From Phyto melanocephala (taxonomy: Eukaryota > Arthropoda > Insecta > Diptera > Rhinophoridae): 64,000 nt of DNA. The position numbers and the translations under genes are program-made. Each line of letters opens with the position of its first letter. Positions within the stretch are counted from its first letter, which is position 1. The notes under the pieces are model-generated. The model saw only the letters and a list, made by a program, of their open reading frames with translations. It did no database searches and was not told where the DNA came from. Of this stretch, positions 10,381-19,709 are shown in pieces. The DNA is taken from positions 44,608,412 through 44,672,411 of the forward strand of contig OW799234.1 of NCBI GenBank assembly GCA_941918925.1, given 5' to 3'.

Positions 10381-11770
10381 AATTGGAGCAATTGTAGCAT
10401 CTAATTTTATCTGACGGTGTGCTACTCTGCTTTTTTGTTGTTCCGGTGTTTGACGAAATGATGTCAGATGTATTCTTCTGCGGTCTGTTGTGCACTATAG
10501 TAGGTGTTTTTATTTCATTTAACTACAATAATTGTTGATGTCGATAAGAAGCTGGTTACACACTAAATACTCATTTTCGATTTTCCTCTTCAAATCTTCA
10601 TCGTTTATGCCATTAACAATATGACGAGCGATTGCCGATTCAGCTATATTACCCTTTTTACCAATTGCATATATCTTATAATAGTACTCCTGTGGAGTCT
10701 CGTGTGTGCGGCGTATAGTCGAAGACATTTTGATGTGTATATCGGCAGCATTTCCCACGAACGGAAAATCTGAAAGAAATCTATTAGTAAACTGTTGCCA
10801 AGATTTGAATACCTCTTGCAATGAATCGACCCAATATTTTGCAGGGCCTTTCATTTTCTGTTGTACTGCAAAAATGGCAGATAATTCATTCCAACCATAG
10901 TTCGTTCTCAATACATCTACACGCTTTACAAATTGCTCCGAATTCAATGATTCATCTGACTGAAGGGTTGAAGTCTGGCAACAAAGGAATAATTTCTCTT
11001 ACTTGAACGTAGGGGTTGCCAGTATCAAGGTTAGGTTGAAAACTTTGCTGTGCCGTGGAAAACATTGGACGTTGTATGTAGGTTGGTGGTGCCATTTGTT
11101 GATAATAAGTCGTAGGTGGTGGCATTTGTTGAACGTAACAGGGTGGCTGCATGTTGTGAACGTAAGTGGCAGGGGACGTGCCCTGTTGAACAAATGTCGC
11201 TGTTGACGGAAAATTTTGAACGTAGTTGGTCGATGGTAAAGTGACGGTTGGAACGTTGTAATAAGACGGAACGAAATTCGGTGTAACACGTGGACGATGA
11301 GTGTTTGTTACATAGCATGATGCTGTCGGTTGTGTATTCTGCTGTTCACCATAAACGGGGTGACGTGCGTCGGACGTAGAAACTACGTTTTGTTGCTGTA
11401 CAGACGTTTGTGTGGAAGGAAAACCATTATCATGTGATGTTGTCGGAACACCATTTAAATAATTCTGTTCCACCAAGTTCGATGTCGGTTCCTGAGATGT
11501 CAAAAATGTTTGCAATGGTGATGACGCAGCAGACGGATCAAAATCGGATGGTCGGTAACGTTCGGCCGCTGATTGCATATTTGCCGACATACTCTCCAAT
11601 TGCAAAACTCGTTGAGACAAATCAGGCGTTGTTGCCTTTGCATCATTTCGTTCTTCGTTGTGCGTTTCGATACGCTCTACCAATAGATGTTTCTTGACGG
11701 ACTATGGAATACCCATTTCCCGGCACTTCGCCTGCAGTTGCTTTACAGTAAGTGAATGAAGATTCTCCAT
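10250..11770 (-). pseudogene. gag: gag remnant with SAP-like start and zinc knuckle
   Basis: The first ATG after the leader is at 11770. Its product opens LTVKQLQAKCREMGIP, then a TAG, then KKHLLVERIE, a helix-extended-helix pattern resembling a SAP domain. A long Gln/Pro/Thr-rich region follows (about 11600-11000, with repeated YVQ and PPT units), then a capsid-like region (about 10947-10519: RVDVLRTNYGW, GPAKYWVDSLQ, ETPQEYYYKIYAIGK). The final part has a zinc knuckle CYNCSNFGHYSSKC and a second CEICKRTNHKTGDC. At least two frameshifts separate these parts. The structural protein can no longer be made whole. Confidence 0.82.
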
Positions 11771-11818
11771 GTTATCAAGAAAGTTATATTTTCATCGGCT
11801 CGATCCCACTTCTGAAAA

Positions 11819-12082
11819 TGTCAAAGGATGGTTGCGGGATATTCTTCGTCTAATAAGGAATGAACAATCGAGTATGTTTTAATTTATTTAAAACATTTAT
11901 TAAAAGAAAAAAACTTTAAATTATTTTACAAGAAACAAAACGATATTCAAAGTCGCGTTGATTCGCTAGCGTCCCATTCTCGAATCTTCTTTTTTCGTCC
12001 CCGTAAACTGATAGCCCAAAATAAACTAGCGACATTCACTCATTGTAGCATGATATGATTTACGGGGTATTCACACTTGACA
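11819..12082 (-). repeat. LTR (5' LTR of the minus-strand element)
   Basis: 264 bp, TG...CA, apparently identical to 7506-7769. The internal region starts below 11819. A TGGGATCGAGCC sequence about 9 nt inside could be the tRNA primer-binding site, but I cannot name the tRNA. Confidence 0.9.
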
Positions 12083-12224
12083 TATGTATTTAAATACGGT
12101 GCATCATAATCAATCAAAAATTGGATTTTGATTTTTTTGTAACTTAGGGCTTTTTCGAAACAATTGACGATAAATATAAGCTAATCATGCATGAGAAGAA
12201 AAATATTCCATTAAGGCATATTCA

Positions 12225-12480
12225 TACAGGTATGTATATCCATGTCTCACTTTTTTCAACCTTTTTTAGCGCAAAGAAAAAATTAAAAATACACTTCGAC
12301 AGCGGACAAAAAGGCTGATTGGTAATTAATTTCAAATATGTACGTTCACACCACTATGCATTATATACTTATGTACCAAGGCATATCCATAAGGTATATG
12401 CAACGGCGAATCGATTCAACAAAGCAACTTTTCATAGGATGTTTTATGTCAAGGCCATTTCGTATATCAGAGGTAGAAAA
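12225..12480. repeat. Fragments of the long-inverted-repeat arm family
   Basis: AAGGCATATTCATACAGGTA at about 12215-12234 and CAAGGCATATCCATAAGGTA at about 12378, followed by ATGCAACGGCGAAT and TCAAGGCCATTTCGTATATC, match the outer arms at 1966-2480 and 6950-7374. It is non-coding. The gap 12083-12224 shows nothing further. Confidence 0.55.
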
Positions 12481-12544
12481 GTTGTTTTTACATATTATAG
12501 ATACGTAGGGATATTAATTTTAAAATACAATTGAACTGTATCTT

Positions 12545-14460
12545 AAGGTAGCTAAATAGGCTTATTGACTTTCACCTAAATAAAGACAGGAATGATTCTT
12601 GGTCGAAATTCATATCAAAGCTGCCTACCGGCTCTAAAAAGTTTTGGAAATTAACAAAAACTTTTAAAGGCAAAAACTTCACATTGTCTAATCTTCATTT
12701 AAATGGAACAATTTCAAATTCTGACGTCGAAAAAGCAAATGCAATAGCTGACGTATTTGCCAGTTTACATACCATTACTTTTAACAATCCATCACCCATG
12801 GAATCGGTTGTATCAAGATACATTAATGACCTTAATCAAACTCTTACCGATGATACAAGTATTGAACTTACAAATTTGTCTGAAGTCAAATCGTTTGTCC
12901 ATTTATTAAAAAATAATAAATCCCCTGGTTTAGATGGGATTAACAGCATAGTACTTAAAAATATATGTCCGATTACTTTTTTGAAATCTTAAGTAAACTA
13001 TTTAACTTTTGTTAAGGCAGCGGGTACTTCTCTTTCTTTTTTAAAATGGCTAAGGTAATTCCAATCTACAAATCTGGAAAGGATCCTAAATTACCCTCCA
13101 GCTATAGGCCAATTAGTATTCTAAGCCTATTAGATAAGGTGTTCGAGAAAATTATTTACACCAGAATTTTAGATTTTTCAAATTGCAATAATATCATAAA
13201 TCACGAACAATTTGGTTTTCGAAACGAGCACTCCACTGTACATCAACTTAAAAGAGTTATAAACTTTCTTGAATGTAATAAAAGTAATCGGAAAAGTACT
13301 GGAGTCGTTTTTCTTGATATCGAAAAAGCTTTTGACTCAATCTGGCATGATGGACTAGTGTATAAATTAAATACGTTGCATTTTCCAAATTATCTACAAA
13401 AACGTATCAAAAGCTTTTTAGATAAACGTACGTTTGTTGTATCTGTCAATAACAAATTTTCTATTGAAATGGAAATACCTGCGGGCTTGCCACAGGGATC
13501 AGTATTATCCCCTACACTATACTCGATATATACATCCGATGTTACTCTAAAAAGAGACCATGATGCGGCTTTTTACGCGAATGACAGCGCCTTTATTTGT
13601 TGCGGTAAAGTGTCGAATGCAATAATTAGGAGAATGGAAAATAATCTTGAATTAATTCGTAAATACTTTGACAAATGGAAAATAAAAGTCAATGACGATA
13701 AAACTCAAGCAATTATATTTCCATTCAACAAATCGCGAAAACGCTTTCCTACTAGATATTTATCGTCTAGGGGAACAATTATTCCATTGAGGGACGAAGT
13801 TTAATATTTAGGAGTTATTCTTGACAAAAAACTTTTATTTAAACAGCATGTTAATTACATTTGTGAGAAGGCAATTAAGTGTAGCCGTGCCTTATACCCC
13901 TTAATTAGCCGAAGATCTAAACTTAATATAAAGAACAAGGTACTTATTTACAAAATGTGTGTTCGACCGATTATGACCTATGGTTGTCAAATCTGGTCCA
14001 AAAAGGCTGCTAAAACGAATACAAAAAAATTGCGAATCATTCAAAATAAAAACTTGAAAATAATTCAAAATCTACCTTTTAGATATCCAACTTATCTTCT
14101 ACATAGAAACTTTAACTTGAAAATGTTTAATTCATTGACAAGAGAACTGACGCTGTCATTTAATGAAAAAATGCAGAAGGTTAAATTTCGAAATAATAAG
14201 AAATTTGCTGAACAACCACTGAGGGTCTTTTGTTTAAAAGACACATTTCAGTGATTGTTCTAAAATCTCTTATGACTTCTAAGTTGATACGAGGTTTTTT
14301 ATGAACAACTTTTCCTTTAAACTGTGATATTAGTAGTTTCTTTATTTAATTAATCAGATGTTAATTGTTGTAATACTATATGTAAATTCTCATAACTCTG
14401 TTAACGATATTGATAAAATTAATAAGTTTTAATAAATAAATTAAATAAAAAACATTCATA
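12545..14460 (+). pseudogene. Jockey-like LINE, 3' part of ORF2 (reverse transcriptase), copy 1
   Basis: The reading begins inside ORF2 with NKDRNDSW...KFWKLTKTFK. It runs through KSPGLDGINSIVLKN (frame lost near 12990) and AKVIPIYKSGKDPKLPSSYR, INHEQFGFRNEHST, VFLDIEKAFDSIW and AGLPQGSVLSPTLYS. The catalytic box has decayed to YANDS where active elements have YADD. A stop at 13802 interrupts; the same frame resumes (YLGVILDKKLLF, VRPIMTYGCQIWS) and ends at a natural stop at 14254. No RNase H is present, as in Jockey elements. A 3' UTR of about 200 bp runs to the AT-rich tail near 14460. The 5' half (ORF1, endonuclease) is absent, a typical 5' truncation. A second copy is spread over 38330-57358. 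Confidence 0.88.
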
Positions 14461-14645
14461 TTATAAAATTTGATACAAAAAAGGATATAAATTATTTAAA
14501 CACATTTTTAATGATGCAAAAGCAACATAAGTACATAAATTAAGCACATTTATTATCTTTTATAAAGACCGTCAAAATTACTTTTAATATAAATAACGAG
14601 TAATTAAATAAAATCATCTGAAAATCTTCAAATCGAAAAAGTTTT
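14461..14645. other. AT-rich spacer
   Basis: No gene or recognised repeat between the LINE tail and the Helitron remnant. Confidence 0.4.
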
Positions 14646-14649
14646 TCAA

Positions 14650-15180
14650 AAAAAATTGCTAGGTTTCTATTCATGTACCTCTATTGCTGATTATAATATG
14701 AGTCACAGAGTAGAAATTCCAACGAATTATAGACAAATTTACTTTAGTTTTTTTCTGGTTATTTTCGTGTATTACTTTCTGTCGTTACAAGAGGAACGAG
14801 AGCAGATATCCCCAAAGAATGCCTTAAAACATCTCATTTATGGAATTCTATTCAGAAGCTGAAATTGCGTACAATTAAAAGAGCTAATTTTGGCGGGGAC
14901 ATGCATAATGATTTCCCACAACAACTACTTAAGCTTAGAGAAGGTATTTTTTCTCCAAATTTTGGCACTAATGTTTCGAGGTTAGAAAAGACTTTAAATG
15001 CTACAGACTGTAGACTATTATTCTGCAACATCTTATTAATGAAGTCTATCCTGACCTCGAAAATAAATCGCCAATTATTGACACTGTCGATGAATTTAAC
15101 AAGCTTCATAATACAAACATAAAACAAAATTTGTTTTCAAATGTTTATTTAATATCATGGAGACTGGAGGAGACCTTTTA
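14650..15180 (+). pseudogene. Helitron Pif1-like helicase remnant
   Basis: Across frames the translation shows NMSHRVEIPTNYRQI, then VFSGYFRVLLSVVTRGTRAD (corresponding to the G-D-F-R-Q-x-L-P-V-x-x-R-G-T region of Pif1-like helicases of Helitrons), IPKECLKTSHLWNSIQKLKL, NFGGDMHNDFPQQLLKLREG, and LINEVYPDLENKSPIIDTVDEF in a shifted frame. These are in the right order for the C-terminal half of a Rep/Hel protein, which unwinds DNA during rolling-circle transposition. At least two frameshifts break it and both ends are lost. It lies about 540 bp upstream of the first visible D2hgdh exon. Helitrons are known to pick up gene pieces, but the D2hgdh exons are intact and I read this as an independent insertion. 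Confidence 0.78.
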
Positions 15181-15716
15181 TTTGAAGATTAAAAAGTCAA
15201 TATTATATCAAAAATTTGGAATGTACATTTTATATACACTTTTCAAAAGATGCTAAAACCAAAGTAAATGAAATAAAGGTAATTAAGTAAAATGTAATTG
15301 TATAAAAGCTAAAGAAACAAGATAAAGTATATACTTTCTGAAAGCTTATGTATAGTCGATTGAGCAGTCTCTGCAACAGTAATCAGTTTATTAACTTTTT
15401 TATTTCGGTGGTACTAGTTTATTATCCAGTTAATTTTGTACATGGTAGCAAAATATCAGGCTTAATTATAAAATAAAAACCATCAGGCATTTTTTTGGAC
15501 ACTATAAAAAAAGTTAAACAAGATAAACTGAACTATGTAGGAACAATTGCAACATTTAAACATTTCGCGGTTAACTAACATTAATTGGAAAATTATTGTT
15601 TTTTAATACTAATTGGGCAAGCGATATGGTTTCAGGAAATTTACACACGACATATGTACATACATACATAAATACATATAATATATTTTATTATTATTTT
15701 CCATATTCCAACTCAG
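15181..15716. other. Non-coding sequence before D2hgdh, probably intronic
   Basis: No exon is visible. A small scrap related to the A repeats (AAAGTATATACTTTCTGAAAG and following, about 15322-15362) and a TACATACATA run near 15655 are present. The stretch ends with a splice acceptor, CCATATTCCAACTCAG, so at least part of it is likely intron. Confidence 0.55.
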
Positions 15717-17447
15717 GTGAGACACAAGGTAAAGCGAGGCGCTTATGCTGAATTAAATATCCAAGATGTAGAATTTTTGGAGTCAATAATTGGTATAACA
15801 AATGTTTTAAAGGATGACGAAGATGATTTGCTGGGTTACAATGTGGACTTTTTACGCAGTGTGCGAGGTAACAGTAAATTAGTACTTAAACCTGGATCAA
15901 CCCAGGAAATATCTGAAATTTTGAAATATTGCAACGAAAGACGATTGGCCGTTTGTCCACAGGGCGGGAATACCGGTCTAGTAGGTGGTTCTGTGCCAGT
16001 ATGTGACGAAATTGTTCTGTCATTAGCTCGTCTAAATAAAATCATTAGTATTGATGACATAACGGGCATAACCGCCTGTGAATCTGGATGCATATTAGAA
16101 AATTTAGATGCTAAAACTAGGGAAGCTGGTTTAGTGGTACCAATTGATTTAGGGGCAAAATCAAGTTGTCATATTGGTGGTAATATTTCGACAAATGCAG
16201 GTGGATTGCGTGTCATTCGTTATGGCAATTTGCATGGTTCTGTGTTGGGAGTGGAGGCAGTAAGTGGTATACTTTTGAACTATACAGAAGGTATGCATTT
16301 CAATTTACTTATATTAACACACATTCTTAAAGGTTTTGGCAAATGGAAAGGTATTAGATCTTATGTCGGATTTCAAAAAAGATAATACTGGCTACCACTT
16401 GAAACATTTGTTTATTGGTTCAGAGGGTACGTTGGGTGTAGTTACAAAATTGGCCATTCTATGTCCGTCAGTTTCTGAATCTGTAAACTTGTCTTTCTTA
16501 GGTAAGTAAGTGATCGCAAAAATTACTATGTGTATGTACATACATACATACATATCGTCGTTCGTAAATTATTGTGTTCTATGTGACATTAAACCTATAC
16601 ATATAGAACATAATAATTTACGAACGACAATATGCAATAAAGTGATTCTAATGAGTTTTGATTTAAATTTTTACAACACAGCTTTAAATACATTCGATGG
16701 AGTATTACAGACATTCAAAACTGCTAAGCGTTATTTGGGTGAAATTTTATCATCTTGTGAAATGATTGATGCAAAATCTTTAGCTGCTAGCTGTGAAAAT
16801 TTTAAATTTAAGTATGAAATATAATTTAGTTTTTTCAACAAAATTAAACATTTATATTTAATTATAGATCTCCCATTGAAGGATATCCATTCTATATGAT
16901 GATCGAAACGTCTGGTAGCAATGCTGATCATGACATAGAAAAAGTCAATAATTTCTTGCAATATATTATGGATAAAGGTTATGTAATCGATGGTACTTAC
17001 ACTAACGAGCCAAGTAAAATTAAAGAATTGTGGAAAATTCGCGAATTCATTTCGACTGCTTTGACTAGAGATGGTTATTGCTTTAAGTATGATGTATCTT
17101 TACCGCTACGTTCTTTCTATGACATTGTGAATGTTCTTGACAAGCGCGTCGGTCATATGGCAAAACGTGTTTGCGGCTATGGTCATTTGGGAGATTCAAA
17201 TCTACATTTAAATGTTTCTTGTGAGGAATATTCAACCGAACTATATAAAATGCTGGAACCTTTTGTTTATGAATTCACCGCCCAATTGAAGGGTAGTATA
17301 AGTGCTGAGCATGGAATAGGTTTTCTGAAGAAAAATTATTTAAAATATTCTAAAAACTCCGATGCCATTGATATGATGCAAAAAATGAAAAAAGTTTTGG
17401 ATCCAAATTGTATACTTAATCCCTATAAAGTTTTAGGTGAATTTTAG
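15717..17447 (+). CDS. D2hgdh: D-2-hydroxyglutarate dehydrogenase, exons 2 to last (5' exon not in view)
   Basis: This mitochondrial FAD enzyme oxidises D-2-hydroxyglutarate to 2-oxoglutarate and passes electrons to ETF. I assign four coding exons: 15717-16259, 16333-16501, 16682-16811 and 16868-17447 (TAG). The introns are 73, 180 and 56 bp with GT...AG ends, and the joined length, 1422 bp, is 473 codons plus stop with no break. The FAD-binding PCMH domain shows [32 protein letters not shown] and [20 protein letters not shown]. The C-terminal FAD-oxidase domain shows [59 protein letters not shown] and [14 protein letters not shown]. The first visible exon follows an acceptor (CAACTCAG) with no ATG; roughly 50 N-terminal residues including the transit peptide are missing, probably on an upstream exon beyond the transposons. 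It looks functional. Confidence 0.93.
16556..16628. repeat. 73-bp palindromic micro-element in D2hgdh intron
   Basis: CGTCGTTCGTAAATTATTGT at the left is inverted at the right (AATAATTTACGAACGAC), with an unrelated loop. A near-identical copy lies at 41193-41270. It occupies much of the second visible intron and could form a long hairpin in the pre-mRNA. Confidence 0.7.
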
Positions 17448-18916
17448 TTACGAGTACAACAACATAAGTTGTAAGTTATTTTTTTGTTTGAATAAATCCT
17501 TTTGTAGGTAAAAAAAAATAAAATTTGTGTGATGGGCATGTATGTATGTATTTATGTATCAAGTATGTGTTAACATATTTTTTATATTTATATGTATGTA
17601 TGTATGTATGTATACCTGTTAAGGTACTTTCAGTTGATCAGCTTTTTTTTTTGACATGTCAAAATTTTATAAGTTTTCTCTCTTTCCTCATAATATGTTA
17701 AACATCAAATAAAAGTAATTTCCAAAAATTATCCGAAATGCTATTACCTTTTATAATTACACAATGCGTAATACTTTTTCAGACTAGATTTATTTTTGCA
17801 TTTGAACAAAATTAAATAATGACAATTGTGATAACTTATTTTAAAAATTTGAAATGTACATACATAAGTAAATATGTAGTACCTTTTTATACCCGTAGAT
17901 AGTATATATTCTGAAACCTATTTTTAGAAAGCGATTAAATGAATTAAAACAATTTTTAATGTCTTTATGTGTTTCATATATTCGTATGTGGTATAAAACT
18001 TTTCGAAATATTCATAAAAATTTGGTATTTTTTATCGGTGAATAAACTGCTTAGATATAAGCAAAAAAATACGAATTAAATAAATTGAACTTGACACTTT
18101 TTTTAACTTAGTTGCCATTGTGTTTATTTTAAAAAAAATATTGACAAAATTAGGATCTAATTGAAACCAGGGTACACTTATACAAGGTGGCGGTGCCAGC
18201 CCAGCTGACAATTTTTTTGTGTTCTGGAGTATGTCAAAGTACATATTAAAAAATGATTTCAACTCCGGAAATTGTCAAACTTCATACATAAAAAAAGAGA
18301 GCCGAAAATAGTTCTCCTTTACGCTATCACCTTATGTAATTACACCATGATTGAAACGATATTTTCATTGGCGTTGGAATTTGAGTAGCAGCATTTTCTG
18401 ATAAAGGTTGTATAAAAGTTGTTTGTTTAGTACTGTGTGAGACGTTATACTGCCGAAATTCATGCTACTCAGCATCATTTAAAATGAATGGAGCTTTCAA
18501 CTATTTGCCGAAACATTAACGTTCTTTCCTTTTATACGAATTGTGAATAGTTGGTATGAATTTCGTTCTAAGACTTCGTAAGGTAAGGTTCGTATAGGTT
18601 CTCGAACGGAATCAGAAAAACATGAGTGCAATCGCTGTTTAAAAATGAACATTCTACTTTGTTATGTGCAGCTAGAGTACGTCACAGTAGAATGAAATAT
18701 TCCTGAAATTTCTGCAAAAATTCTAAAGAATCAACTAAATTGTCGGCATAATCAAAATATTAATTTGGAATTCGTAGTGCAACCCAATCAGAACTGATAA
18801 GAGCAGCCTAGAACGTTTGAGGGTGGTATAAAGATGTTTGGTTAAGCACCTAATACACGGCATGTGTTTTACATCTGACGACAAATTCCACACTGATAAA
18901 TACGAACATGTCGTGT
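17448..18916. other. Intergenic region 3' of D2hgdh
   Basis: After the poly(A) signal come (GTAT)n microsatellites near 17540-17560 and 17592-17612, then about 1.3 kb with no recognised gene or repeat. Short open frames here (for example 18032-18262 on the minus strand) have no motif. Confidence 0.45.
17491..17496 (+). terminator. Poly(A) signal of D2hgdh
   Basis: AATAAA lies 44 bp after the stop codon, a normal distance for a short insect 3' UTR. Confidence 0.65.
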
Positions 18917-19132
18917 GTTACCTTTAGGGTTTGGTATTTCCCGGTCTTTTTATTTTCCTGGGAAACGGGAATTAAAAAATCGTCTTCCAGGGATTCCCGA
19001 AAATAATATTTCTTTTAAAATAAATAATATTTGTTAACTTTAAAATCACGATTTGGTTAATAATTCATTGTTTTAGTGGTAGTTTATTTTCCATTAGAGT
19101 CCTTATTGTGTCAGCATTACATCTTCCGGCAA

Positions 19133-19666
19133 TTAAACTAAACCCAAATTATAAAAATAATTATTGCTATGTAAACAGATATTTAAATAAGTTTTTTGGG
19201 CAACACAACTCCACTCGTCTAATACAATAGCAAACCTCAAATTGTCGCAAATTTGACTTGATATTGTTTTCACCATCGTATTTTTAACAGCGTTGTAATA
19301 TTTTATTACAATGTTTTTAGCATCAGTTTCATATTTTGGTAACGTCATATTTTTACTGGAAAAACGTTGACGAATAAAAGAAGAACCTTGTGTAATTGTT
19401 CGAATAGATATTCCATCGACTGCTGCTAATTTTGAAACAGTTTCTGGTAATGTTTGGGTGTCTAAAAAACTTTCAATGGTGGAATAATGTTTTTTATTTG
19501 GTGCAGGTGTTGAAAAATCGTTTTTAAATTTTATTTTGTGAACCAAAAGAAGATGCCGTATGAGACCGCCCTTGAATATTAACCTTTTCGGGCAAATATT
19601 ACATTGTGTTGCGTTGTCTACTTTTTGAAAATAGTTCCAAACTTCAGACATTTTGCTTCTAAACAA
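19133..19666 (-). pseudogene. hAT transposase N-terminal piece with BED zinc finger
   Basis: The 177-codon open frame begins MFRSKMSEVWNYFQKV and contains a BED finger (CNICPKRLIFKGG...HLLLVH). Then come SIESFLDTQ-like and SKLAAVDGISIRTITQGSSF regions and FAIVLDEWSC, which resembles the start of the hAT catalytic core around its first acidic residue. The family is usually 500-700 aa, so two thirds, including the C-terminal dimerisation region, is missing. It has no stop within the surviving frame. Confidence 0.8.
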
Positions 19667-19709
19667 AGTGAATTTTCAAAAGAAGTATTATTAGAAAAAT
19701 TCAACCATA

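Larger units (their letters stand above)
7506..12082 (-). mobile_element. Ty3/gypsy-type LTR retrotransposon, defective
   Basis: The 4577-bp element has 264-bp LTRs (TG...CA) at both ends and a 4-bp flanking TATG on each side (7502-7505, 12083-12086). The internal region reads on the minus strand in the order gag, protease, reverse transcriptase, RNase H, integrase, which is the Ty3/gypsy order. No envelope-like gene is present. The two LTRs look identical by eye, implying recent insertion, yet gag and pol carry several frameshifts and stops and the integrase runs into the 3' LTR before its last catalytic residue. The copy may have been mobilised by proteins made elsewhere. Confidence 0.92.

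Noticed and set aside
18032..18262. 76-codon minus-strand frame 3' of D2hgdh
   Set aside because: Low-complexity, no start context, no motif, and it lies in AT-rich intergenic DNA.
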